Assembly (NCBI GenBank): GCA_013398955.1
Contig: VWPU01002895.1
Coordinates: 1-64,000 of the forward strand
DNA length: 64,000 bases
Origin: Callaeas wilsoni
Taxonomy: Eukaryota; Chordata; Aves; Passeriformes; Callaeidae
Direction: 5' to 3'
Part shown: piece by piece, positions 38,683-49,655 of the stretch
Layout of the letters: every line of letters begins with the position of its first letter
Numbering within the stretch: position 1 is the stretch's first letter
Notes under the pieces: model-generated
Told to the model about the DNA's origin: nothing
What the model saw: the letters and a program-made list of their open reading frames with translations, nothing else
Databases searched by the model: none
Made by a program: the position numbers and the translations under genes

Positions 38683-39852
38683 CCATCCTAGTCCTTTCAG
38701 CATATAATAATATATATAATTGATTCTAGAAGGACATGTCATTGTTAATAAAAAGTGACAGTCTTAACTGTATCACATTAACACATCACTCCTCTCTTAT
38801 TATGTCTAAGAGCTACCAAATATTGTGTCAACATACCCTTCTGATATTCCCTTCTTTACATCTGCCAGTATTCTTTGGCTTGGAAAGTGTTAGCAGGAGC
38901 TGCTGTAATATATGATCTTCATTACTCTTCAGAATATTTTTCTGGCTGCTCTCAGAGGAAACTTATACATGTATCTTCTTCATTGCCTGAGACATGAGAC
39001 CAGGAAGACAGAAGGACAATACAGGTAAGATAGTAACTGAGACATAAGATAGCCATTAACTATATAGAACCCCTCTGTAATTAGCAGGCACATGGTCAAA
39101 ACTTTCAGGTGTAAGGATTAAACAGCTTAAAACACCAGGCCTTATCTTCCAAGCAAAGATATCGCAGTGATTAAGAACCTTCTAAAGACATCTTAGATGT
39201 GTAGGCAAACATGTTCTCCGTGTAGGTTTAAAATTGTATTTAAGTGTTATTATCATGTGAAAATGACACATGAAAATACTAGCTTGAGATTTAGCTGAAG
39301 TTTGGAAATTTTAATCCTGTGAAATGATGGCAAAGAGGAAGCAAAACGTTGGAGTAGATGCTAGCTATTTTAGAAATAGACAGAGATAAATAGGTGGCAT
39401 ACAGAAATTTTAGGAGTGTTGTATACAAAGCCTGTTGAAGTACTTGGAGAAAAAAAAATTATTCTTCATTTTCAGATTAGATAGTTGTTGGCTCTGTATG
39501 TCCTGGTAAAAAATTCAATGTCCCTTACTAGTCCTAAAATTGAAGTACCTGTCATGCACTTACGAGTGGACCTTAAAGGCATAAGCTGTAAGTGGTCCTT
39601 AAAGACTGCAGATAATCTTGCGTTACCTCACTCTATGTACTATGTTTTTTCCAAAGTGGCCATCTAGTGCTTTTTCTGTGGTTTCATATTCATATGTAAT
39701 TTGCTCTTGAAGAGAGGACTTGGAATAGCAAATAGCAAACTGGAGCAGCAGAACTCACATGTGCTTTGCTCAGCTGTAAATGATCATGTAAGGCAGCAAA
39801 GACTCAAAAGATTGAATACTACTGAAGAAAGGAAAGGAATATAGTCCTGATT

Positions 39853-39889
39853 TTTGTGTATGACAAGTAGAAATGAAGTATTATGTAAA
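39853..39889 (+). repeat. 37-bp direct repeat, copy 1
   Basis: Begins TTTGTGTATGACAAGTAG and ends TATTATGTAAA. It matches 41901-41937 at 36 of 37 positions (one G/A difference), 2,048 bp apart. Flanking sequence does not align, so the shared block is sharply bounded. Confidence 0.93.
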
Positions 39890-41900
39890 TAAAACCTTGC
39901 TTCCCTAACCTATAAAAGGTAAGCAGATTACATTTGCTTCTTCAAGTTACTAAAAAGCCTCTTCATCTCTGGCAGACAACGAATTCCCAGTTCAATTTTA
40001 GAGACTTTTTCTTAAAAGCTTTTTGTTTCACTGCAGTTAGTAAATGTGAGTGATCAGGTGAAAATTTTCCTTTTGCTTTTTCTTGAGGTAAAGGCACTAT
40101 TGTCTCAATGGGGACAACAGGATACAGAGAGAGAGAAGAGAGAGTTTTGTGGGTTTATTTCTCAAGTGGACGTAGCTTTGTTCATCACCTAGTACTGAGC
40201 ATTACCAACAGTTTTGCAGGAATGATAAATCTAACAGATTGAGAGCCAGAAAGAATAAATCTACGCCAATGTTTAGATTTCTGTATGTGGCTGAATTAAG
40301 TATCTCACGGAAATGGATGTCTCTACCCGACATAACAGATATGGCAAGAGATGGAAAATTGACAAAGGCTTTATATTCCTTACAGCAAGTCCAGGAGTCT
40401 CCTGAATGTTCATATCTATTCAGTTATTAGTTAGAAAATGATCAATCCTCTCACTAAGAGAAAATATCAAAATTCACTATATGCATTCAAACTGCAGTGT
40501 TTTGCTGTGACTGTGGTTCATTTTCCTGAGGCCCCACCCATATTGTGACCTCTCTCCAAATTCTGTTCAGCAGAGCACACGGCTTTCTTCCCTCTCAGTG
40601 TAGCAAGGAATGTTTGCTCAGTTAAAATATGTAGTTCCGCAGACAGCCATAAATGAGTAAATTTTTGGGCACCTGCAGCACTGTTTCGAAGTAAAAGACT
40701 GGGATTTCTGGGGATTATAATTATTCAGTGGTATACTAGAAAACATTCATACAATACAGATATATTGTAGAAAGAGACTACAGTACATTATTTTTTAAAA
40801 ACCACATTTTTTCATCAAAACACTGCTTATTAAAAAAAAAAAAGACAACCTAACCTAGTATCACAGGTTTTAAACCATTATTTTCCAAACATTTCTGAAA
40901 AAAAAATACTGTTCTAGCATAAAACAGTTAAAAGCAATAGGGGTTTTCTTTTTTGATTTTGTTTTTAAAGGTAAAAAGACAAGCACCACATCATTTACTT
41001 TTAAACAGACAGAGAAAAAAATAAAAATATTATCCTATAGTCTGTATTCACAAACAAATGAAGATAAAAATCAAAATCATAGTTTTGGGGGATTTTGTTC
41101 TTTTCCACTTCTAATGTCAGGCCATCTGTCAGGCATATAAAATGGAATATTTTCATGAGTTGTTTACTTCTATAAAGGATAGTTTTCATAGCATTCAGAA
41201 TTTTTTAAAGGTCAGAATGACATGGTTGCTGTGGTCAGAAAAGAAACAATGACACTTCTGTGTGGAACAGATTGACTCTTCAGGTTAAATCTTCCTTTGG
41301 GGAAAATTTATGTAGTTGACTTATTTTGGGTTATAGTGATTTACGTCACTATTAGGCTCTCTGCATATTCAAGCTATATCAATTTCTTCTACTGATAAAA
41401 CCAAATATATTTTGTACACCAAAAAAATTAAGCTGGGCTTAAAATTATGTAAGTCATGCTGAAAATCATTACAAACTTTGTAATTAACCTACTTTTCTTA
41501 ACAAGAGAAGACTGAAAGACCTTAAATTTATTTTCTGAGCAGAGAAAAAGGAGAAAAGGGCCAGGCTTTTCTGTAGCTGAAACATTAGTTGTTGCATCAA
41601 TAGAATAGCACAGGGATTTCTGAATGGGGTTTAAACTACCTTGTTTATTGAACAATGTTGTGGTTATTTTCAAACTGTGACAGGCGTAATTAGAATATTC
41701 CTGCTACAGAAGACAGTTCTTCACTAATTTGACTATATGCATATACATACATAGAAATACGTGAGTAAGCTACAGTACCACCTGTACTGCATCAAACACA
41801 GAGGAGAAATGTACAACTAGAAATAATCATGTAAGATGCTGAGAAATTTATATGGCATCAGTATTAACCATATTTTTTTAAATTCTGTATCTATAAAATG

Positions 41901-41937
41901 TTTGTGTATGACAAGTAGAAATGAAATATTATGTAAA
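41901..41937 (+). repeat. 37-bp direct repeat, copy 2
   Basis: Second copy of the 37-bp block, with A where copy 1 has G at 39879. It may be part of an unrecognised interspersed family or a small non-tandem duplication. Confidence 0.93.
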
Positions 41938-42524
41938 AGCTTAAAAAAATAGTTTTTTCTAGAATAAATATTAAATCATAACAGCTTTATCATGGCAATA
42001 TATATTAATACATTCCTAATTTCATTTGGTATTCAAAGTTTTTTCTTACTTTTGTATTAGGAAACTTCCTTCCATCATCTAAAAGAAAATACATCTGCAG
42101 ATAAACAAAGAAGACTTTCCACTGTGAAAATCAAATTAATCCTCTATTCTTTAATTTTAAATCAGTAACAACAATCCAGCAGACAGCGGAATTGTGCCAT
42201 GATAAGATAAATGTTGTTGCACAGACTATCTTATAATAGTGAAAATTTAAATGCCAAGGTGGAAAAAGTTTTGCTAAGAGATGCATCTTAATGCAAGTAG
42301 AAGCTTGCTCTTTTCTCTCATGTCGTGTATGGTCTTTTTTGGGAAGAAATATAGTTTTATGTCTTTTTAAGACCTTAAATGTTTTCAAGAATTTCCACCA
42401 CAGTGGAATTGATCTCCTGAAGACACGAACCCCTCAAGATTTGAGTCAAACTTAGGAATTTTTTTTATTGTTGTTAATCAGTAGCTGTAACTGGACAATT
42501 ATGGTTAAACAATTGCAGTGTTAA

Positions 42525-43014
42525 TGTTGTATTCTTGGCTAACATTCTTTTTCAAGGAGAAGGGAAGACTCCCAAGATGAATGGGCTGTCTTGATGAGAA
42601 CCACCCGGAGTGAGGTCAGGACTGAGCAGTAACTGGGGGAGAGGTAATTCCAGCAGTGGGAGATCACAACAACCAACTCCTTGATGACCTGCTCCAGACA
42701 GACCTCAGAGTCAGATGGAGGGAAGACCTATGCCTGAGGACTAATTGGCATGAGAAGCGTGACATATAATGAGCAAATAGGGGGTTGAGTACTAACTGAC
42801 GAAAAAGCTGTGGAAACTGTGACCAATGAATGTTGATGCCTTTGTTTGTTAAAATGTATAAGTAGTGTAAAGTTTAGATGATCAAGGAGACAGCCTTTTG
42901 TGTGCTACCACCCAGCTGCCTCCTCTGCACACACTAGGATAAAACACAGAAATATCTCACGTGGGTATATGAGTTGCTGCTGCACCAGGTAACAGGCCCG
43001 TGTTCAGGACAACA
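42525..43014 (+). mobile_element. Candidate ERV1-like LTR, plus strand
   Basis: About 490 bp starting TGTTGTATTC and ending GGACAACA, giving TG...CA ends with a 6-bp inverted repeat (TGTTGT/ACAACA). Parts occur in the order expected of an LTR: TATA-like TATAAG at 42857-42862, then about 80 bp on a GATAAA polyadenylation variant (42938-42943), then a 70-bp U5. A primer-site-like sequence follows the CA directly. No matching target duplication is visible, and no gag or pol is found downstream before the next element. The family assignment is my inference from layout; the 5' boundary is the least certain point. Confidence 0.5.
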
Positions 43015-43032
43015 AAGGGGCTCCTTTGAATT
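43015..43032 (+). other. Possible degenerate primer-binding site (tRNA-Pro type)
   Basis: Eighteen bases immediately after the LTR CA, with a GGGGCTC core. From memory of the tRNA-Pro type site used by many ERV1/gamma-type elements, about 10 of 18 positions agree. The placement is right; the match is weak. Confidence 0.3.
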
Positions 43033-43035
43033 ATG

Positions 43036-43601
43036 ATGAAATGCATGTTAACACTTCCAAAGGAATTTGATTGATCCAAACTTCGAAACAAAGTATGTTC
43101 TAGGTGATGAGAATAGTCTGAAAGATTTCCATGAATGCCGCTCATATCATTTGCCTCTGAGAAAACTTAGAAGACTGATTTGTCTAAGCTGCTCAACTGT
43201 AGCTTTGGAGAAAACACTTCTCTGTTCCATTGCAATTCTTCTTGCAATATTTTTAGTTAGTTTCTTTTTTCCCCACCCAACTCCTATGCAAGATGGTCAT
43301 AAAAGCCTGCTTTTTCTACTGCTCATTTTGTGGAGATAGAAAGGTCTTGTGCATAAGAAATGCATATTGACAAAGCTGTTTTTTAGAGAATACATAATAT
43401 GATGAGTCATTTGCAATAGGCTCCAGTGGTTTGGAAGCAGTATGACATGACTATCCAAAACAACAGTCTCCTGAAATGTTTCATTCAGTTCTACACAGGC
43501 AAGTAAAGAGCAGAAGTATAGCAGATTCCAGGAAGAGATTTAAAATCTCAAATTTTGGAAGACGAAATACATTTGCCCCTCTTTTTCACTCTTTCAGTTT
43601 T
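43036..43601. other. Sequence between two LTRs; no gene seen
   Basis: A 90-codon plus frame (43067-43339) has no retroviral or other domain. If 42525-43014 is a 5' LTR, its internal region is lost or unrecognisable here. Confidence 0.4.
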
Positions 43602-43635
43602 ACAAGCTGTTGTGGTTTACAAGCTGTTGTGGTTT
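43602..43635 (+). repeat. 17-bp perfect tandem duplication at an LTR edge
   Basis: ACAAGCTGTTGTGGTTT occurs twice back to back (43602-43618 and 43619-43635). The unit spans the target duplication CAAGC and the first 11 bases of the adjacent LTR, so the duplication happened after insertion. Confidence 0.93.
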
Positions 43636-44714
43636 GACACTGGCCGAATGCCAGGCACCCATGAAGGCCACTCACTCACCCTCTCCTGCCACAGCTGGGA
43701 AGAGGAGAGAAAAAATTTAAACAAAGGCTTCATGAGTTGAGACGAGGACCAGGAAAAAAAACACTCCAAGGGAAAAACAGGCTCACTTAGAGCTACAAAA
43801 TGAGTTTGTTACTAACAAAATCAGAGGAGGATAATGAGAAGTAAAACAAAATCTTAAAACTAACTTTTCTTCTACCAACCCCTCCCTCCTGCCCCCTGAA
43901 AGCACAAGGAGACAGCAAGTGGGGGTTTTGGTTAGCTCATCACCTGAGATTTTTTTTCCACTGCTCAGGGAGAGGAGACCTTTCCCTGCTATGCTGTGGG
44001 CTCTCTCCCATTGGAGAAAGTTCTCTGTGAACTTCGCCAGCTTGGCTCCAAATCTCACGAGCAGCAGTCATCCCAGAACTGCTGCAATGTGAGTCCATCC
44101 CATGGGCACACAGTCCTGCCAAAACTGCTGCCCGGGTGTCTCTCTCTCCACGGGGTGCAGTCCTCCAAGGACAGGCTCTCCAGCCTGGAAGCAGGGCCCT
44201 CTCTCTCCTCCGGGTCTCCCACTGGATCCCAGCCTCCTCCAGGCATCCAACCGCGCCGGAATGGGCACCTCTCCCACGGGCTGCGGGTGGATCTCTGCAT
44301 TCCCCGTGGATCCCCAGGGCTGCAGGGGCACAGCTGCTTCACCATGGTCTTCATCACGGCCTGCAGAGGAATCTCGGCTCTGGCGCCTGGAGCACCTCCT
44401 GTCCGTCCTTCTCCACTTACCTTGGTGTCTCCATGTTGTTTTCCCTCACATGTTCTCACCTCCTCCTCTTCTCTGCATAGAAAAAACAGTGTCCTACTTT
44501 GTTTTGATTTTCTTCTCAAGCCTGTTATCACAGAGGCGTTACCAGCCTCTCCCATTGGCCCAGCCTTGGCCAGCAGCATGTCCATCTTCGGAGCCCTCAT
44601 GGATTGGCTCTGCCAGACATGGTGGAAGCTTCCAGCAGCTTCTCACAGAAGCCACCTCTCTGCCACCCCTCCCCTCCCTCCCCTACCAAAAAATAGGTTC
44701 TGCAAAACAACGCA
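43625..44714 (-). mobile_element. Solo LTR of an ERVL-like element, minus strand, with 5-bp target duplication
   Basis: A 1,090-bp element with plus-strand ends TGTTGTGG and AACGCA, so TG...CA on either strand. CAAGC flanks it on both sides (43620-43624 and 44715-44719); a 5-bp duplication is typical of ERVL. Read on the minus strand, it holds a GC-rich repetitive first 700 bp, then a T-rich section around 43790-43870 where avian copies carry the polyadenylation signal, and ends ...GTGTCAAACCACAACA. Minus orientation is supported by leader-type words shared with 31593-32410. No internal region or second LTR is present, consistent with LTR-LTR recombination. Frames of up to 246 codons (plus) and 181 codons (minus) inside it are GC-driven, not genes. 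Confidence 0.88.
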
Positions 44715-44719
44715 CAAGC

Positions 44720-47175
44720 CTTTGTTTTGGACTTAGTTGGTGCAGTGCAGCCCTCAGATTTGTAATGCTTTCTTGACTCCCTGTATAAGCGAGTACTGTT
44801 GTTATGACATCGTGTTTGTCAACAGTCCATCCTTATAGTACACCAAAAATGGCAAAATACTGATAACGCATTGTGTAGTATGTTCACTTAGTTATCCACT
44901 AAAATCACACTTAATATTAGCCAGATTTCTGCTTAAATAATCACCCATGCCTATGCACTACATCCTTGTCGAACTAAACATATATGAATCTTGAAGTTCT
45001 GCCAGTTAAAGCAAGATTTTATTTCCACAAGGTCTGAAGATTTGGTTTTGGTTTTGGTTTTTGATTGGTTGGTTGGTGGGGGGGGAGAGAAGAGTGTTTC
45101 TGTAAAAATAATAGCTGTTTAGCAAAAACATTTAAAGGGATACTTGTATTTTATTGCATTTTTATTTCAACAATCAACACTAAATGTAAAAAATCTTTCT
45201 ATTAAGATTCCATATGCATGCTGAATAAAAGCTTTTCTTTTTATTGGCTAACATACTTGGTCAACTTTCATTACATTTTGGAATTCAGTGCTATTTCACA
45301 GGATTATTTGGAGAAATAGCATATAGTAGGAGCCAAGGAGATTTCTAGGTCAGTAGAAGACAATTTCAGTCATTTATTCTGCTCTTAATATCTGACGATA
45401 GCAATCGGTTTTTACACTGTCATGGAAATGAATCGCAAAACATGCCTCTAAGAAGTTGCTATGTGTAATGTGGCATCTGCTATTCCAAACATGGTTTTTA
45501 TTGACTGTTGAAGCTAATATATTTGATGCATAAAACCCACATAAAATGCACGTAAAATAGCTGCACTCCCAATTATGTCCATGGGCTGCTGTAGCACCTC
45601 ATTCCCTCCATTTTCTATAGAAGAACAGATATTTTGGTTGTTTTCACGTTTTTTTTTTTTAATACATTACTCATTCACAAACTGTTTTACTCAACATAAT
45701 ACTGGTAATTTTTAAGCTCATCTTCTGTGAAATTCTACATATCCTACTTTTCTAATCTGTCAGGAGTTTTTATTGTATCATTCTGGGATACTCTGTGCAG
45801 ATATTGTTCTCTTGCCGGTTTTATTCTTAATCTGCAAGTCCTACCTCCAGATAAAGTTCTTTTAGGACTTAAAAATTAAACAGTTCTGTTCTGTGAAATA
45901 AAAAGCAATCAGGTGTTATGAGGCCAAAAGTAAAAGATTATAAAATGAACTGTTAACACATGCAGTGCTGACAAATTTGAAATTGCCTAGTAGGAAATTT
46001 CAAGAACTGAATAAGTGGACTTTTCTCAGAACACTGTGCCAGAAGGACAGAAGTGGTAAACATTATTGCCATGTCTATTCCTTCCATCCCTAGAATGGTC
46101 TTTAGCACTTCATGAACTCCTATTGGACACTGAACAGGTCTAGTGATTAAAAAAGAGTGCTAAAGGAAAACTAGATTTCAAGTAAAAGTTTCACAGTAAG
46201 AGTTTCAAGTAAAGCTGCATATTGAGGTACTTTATTACCTGTTATGATAACCTAGGTGGAAATATGACAAGTTTGTTCTCATTAGAAACAATGCAAAAAT
46301 ATTAGATATATTTATAATGATTTGGTATAACTAGAAGGTTATATTAGATCAAGGCACAAAACGAGGACAAAAGCTACAAGCACCAGGAGGCAAAACACAA
46401 ATAATGTTACAACCAGGCACAGATCTAATATTTAAATAAATAACTGGGAGAATCAAGAAAATAACAAGATGTAACTAGAAGACTAGAAAAGATGAGCTAC
46501 GAAGAAAGGCTGACCTATGAATGATGTTGGTTTTGAAATTTTGTTACACTGTGCTGATAAATCTCATCTGGAAAAGTTATTTTTAATTTTGGTAAACGAA
46601 TGTTTTAAAACTTTCTTGTGCTCTTTAGCAGCTCAGGGAGATTTTTTCTAGATGATTCTTGGTTTAACAACAAATGTGAACTTTAAAAATATAAATCTTG
46701 TTTGTTTTCAAAAATATTTGATAGAAAAGATTTTTGAAAATTTATTACATTATCATCTACTTAGCATTTAAATATTTGCATTCTTAAGGTAAGATAGAGC
46801 AGTGTAGAAATAGTTTGTGGCAGAAATTCAACAGCTAAAAAAATGGGTTTTTTATGTCTTCAAATGGTTTTCTGAGGGAAAATTAATCTCATGCTGTGTG
46901 CTTCAGTGCACTACAAACCATGGACTGAGAAGCAATCACAGTACCAAAGCTAGCTTTCAAGGTTCTAGTGCCTTACAAGTGCCCACTTTGGCTCACTTAC
47001 TTTACAGTTCTTGACAAATAATGTCACAATGGATGCCAGAGGGCCTCCAGTGCCTTTTCCCTTCCAGCTTGTGACAGCAATGAAAGTAGTTGGGTCTTCA
47101 GCCATATACACCTACTGTCTCCCTTGCAATTGTCTCTGAAGGGCAATATTTGTCCTAAGAACACCAAGTCAGACT
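44720..47175. other. AT-rich unique sequence with a G/T-rich tract
   Basis: Contains (GGTTTT)n/(GGTT)n and a G9 run at about 45041-45087. A short CR1-like phrase near 46470-46515 was considered and rejected. No gene supported. Confidence 0.5.
45041..45087. repeat. (GGTTTT)n/(GGTT)n tract ending in G9
   Basis: Three GGTTTT units, then GGTT units, then nine G; low-complexity sequence. Confidence 0.9.
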
Positions 47176-47613
47176 TGTCCAAAGATAAGACAACCGGTCT
47201 TCCATTACAATTACATTTATTGCCAACACAGTATCTAAATTTTGCCAATGCAGTATACAATACAAGCGGTTCTGAAGGGTTATGATATTAGGCAGATTCT
47301 GCTAGATATGCACTGGTTTACAATCTTTGGCCTTGCAGAATGCACAATTACAAAGCAGAAAAGGACCTATGGATCTACTTTAAGATTTTATCTCTCTATG
47401 TGAATCTTAGATCTTAGCCGGGGCCTCCATCCAGAAGGTGCCTGCATTTTGCTGAGTTGGCGCAGTCAGCCCAGTCTTCAGCAGCATTTTATACCCTTTT
47501 GCTGGCTAATGTAACAAAGCCAATCCAAATCATCATGGCTCACACGTCTGTGGAATGAAAGCATTGAGAAAGTTCTTCCTGCAATTCCTACCTTGTGTTC
47601 TTATCTTTGGACA
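47176..47613 (-). mobile_element. LTR (probably solo) with 15-bp perfect terminal inverted repeat, minus strand
   Basis: A 438-bp element that, on the minus strand, starts TGTCCAAAGATAAGA and ends in its exact reverse complement, TCTTATCTTTGGACA, so TG...CA with a perfect 15-bp inverted repeat (16 counting one flanking T/A pair). Inside, in LTR order, are a TATA box GTATAAAA (plus positions 47487-47494) about 120 bp from the start, and AATAAA (plus 47216-47221) about 45 bp before the end. That gives U3, R and U5 of reasonable size. Neither side shows a primer site, polypurine tract or coding remnant, so it looks like a solo LTR, but no target duplication is visible. The family is not identified. 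A short inverted-repeat DNA transposon is the alternative, but the TATA/AATAAA layout argues for an LTR. Confidence 0.7.
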
Positions 47614-49532
47614 AAACATGTTGCCCATCGGTGGAACTCGAAGGGTGGAGGGTGTGTGAAGGAGGGGAGAACGCGTGCAAAGGCCTGCTACCATTACATG
47701 ATCAAATTTGTAGTCCATAGCCACTCTCAAGACCTTTGACAGACATTGTTAACTTAGTGATTGATTGCAGCCAGAAACTCAAAAAAATGAGCAAATATGG
47801 CACTTCAGAAGCATGGAGCATCATATGCAACAGTGCAGCCTGTAAGACAGTGATATATACATGCTTCTGACCATGCTGTGGATTTTTCTAATTGAAATTA
47901 CATAGCTTGTGACCAAGGAGAAGAAATCATTCTCCAGAGATTATATACTGTTTGTTTTTTCTACCCAATTTTATTAAAGTTTTGCTTGCAAGATCTAATT
48001 ATTTCTTAATGTATGAATACAGATCTCTTCAGCAATGGATAGACGTATACAAATGTGTACAAGGCACTTAACTGAGAGAATGTTTTCATTTGATTGATAA
48101 TTTGTTTGTTTATTTTTGTCAAGTGAGATCTAATTTGAATGAAAATAATTGAAGGAGAATACTAAATAAGTATATACAAGGTTGAATTATTAGGGTAACA
48201 CTTTCATTGAAAAATATAGATTTTTCTCTTTCACATATGCAGAAACACATGCATCAAGGCAGAGATTTTGATTGATAATAGGTCAGTGTGTGCATGTGCC
48301 GGAAAGGAAAGGCAATTGGCAAAGAACTTTTGGCTGTTTTTTGTCCTGCAATAATTGATAATTAGTGGCATGGTTTCCAAAAAATTCAGTCATACCATTA
48401 AGGTTTATTTCTCATTGGCCAGTAAAATAAATTGGAACACATTTCATGTCATTGTTCTACAGACTATTCACTCATACATTATCCATTTATTCCTACTCTT
48501 TGGAGATTTAGTCACAACATTACAGTGACACAGACAAAAACAGAAAACCCTCTCAATGTGAAATTATGTGTCTGAACAAAACAGAGAAGGCAGGCTATTA
48601 AACAAAATATCACATAATAATTAAAAGTATTTTGATTGTAGTGGAAAGGATGACACAAGACATGACAATTCTGATTTCTTATAAGAACCCTTTAAGATGG
48701 TGGCTCACCAATAAAGCTATATTTATGGCCTTTGTGTCAAAGACCTGGAATGATATTTAAAATAAAAATAAAGGAACATTAATTAATCAGATATTAATAA
48801 AATTTCCTGAGTGTGAATGTTATATTTTAAGATAAGAATTTTTAAGTAGATGAGTTTGTGAGTTTCATTATTTTTGTATTTGGACCAAAAGTTGAGCTTA
48901 AAGTACCTCATTTGCACAACTTACATGACAGCAGTTTCTCATCTTCTTTGCAAAGTAAAATGTATCAGTGGTTCTTCAACTTGATCTTCAACTCTCTCTA
49001 TGCTATGTGGCCTATATCATCTATAATTTTGTGTAAAAGTTATTAGAGGTACATTCTTGTCTATTCCTTTTGGTATTTGCATTTCAATCCTACCAAGTTG
49101 TCTAATCTTTTCCTATGTTTTTGACGTTGGATTTTCTCTCTTCACAGAGTCCAGTCTAAACATTTGCAAGCTCATTATTCACTGTAAAAACAAAATAATT
49201 ATTTTCTCTTTAACATAATTCCATATTTCAGTAAGTGCTACATCATTCTAACTTTGTGGAATTTGGTGAATAACAATTATGCCTTCAGCTGTATCACTGC
49301 TTTCATGATTTTGTTAAAATATTTTGTTTCATGGCTCCTCAGTGGGATTGCACGTGTTTCCAGGTAGACTGATGAACTGAGAAGCTTGTTAGAGATAAAC
49401 TGAAGAATATTATTGGCAAGTAGTGGGATTTCCCCTACTTATGCAAGTGTAATTGCTACAGGTGATAGATATTTTCTCCCTCAAACTAGTCAAAGGGGAA
49501 AATTAGCAGTTATTATTGCTGAAGGTGACAAA
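47614..49532. other. AT-rich unique sequence, no gene seen
   Basis: The first 100 bp beyond the LTR are GC-richer with one GAACGCGTGC patch; otherwise AT-rich. No gene supported. Confidence 0.5.
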
Positions 49533-49655
49533 GAATCATAGACTCTTAGAGTATCCTCAGGTGGAAGAGACTCACAAAGATCATGGAAATTCAACTCCTG
49601 TCCCTGTACTGGACAGCACCATGTGCCCAAAAGCATCATCCAAATAAGCAGAGAT
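49533..49655 (-). mobile_element. CR1 LINE 3' end, minus strand
   Basis: On the plus strand it begins GAATCATAGACTCTTAGAGT, the reverse complement of a decayed CR1 terminus, followed by GGTGGAAGAGACTCACAAAG, CAACTCCTGTCCCTGTACTG, CACCATGTGCCC and GCATCATCCAAA in standard reversed order. The match fades at about 49655. It is the only CR1 copy in the window on this strand. Confidence 0.9.

Larger units (their letters stand above)
38683..42524. other. AT-rich unique sequence containing a 37-bp repeat pair
   Basis: No gene supported. Apart from the 37-bp direct repeats listed separately, I see only short frames and short A runs, for example around 40830. Confidence 0.5.

Noticed and set aside
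43996..44776. 246-, 224- and 181-codon frames on both strands
   Set aside because: All lie within or run just past the edge of the solo LTR at 43625-44714. Several phases and both strands are open at once, which is typical of low stop density and not coding.
46330..46530. Possible ancient CR1 piece (GAGCTACGAAGAAAGGCTGA)
   Set aside because: Only about 20 bases resemble CR1; neighbouring CR1 landmarks are absent, so chance cannot be excluded.
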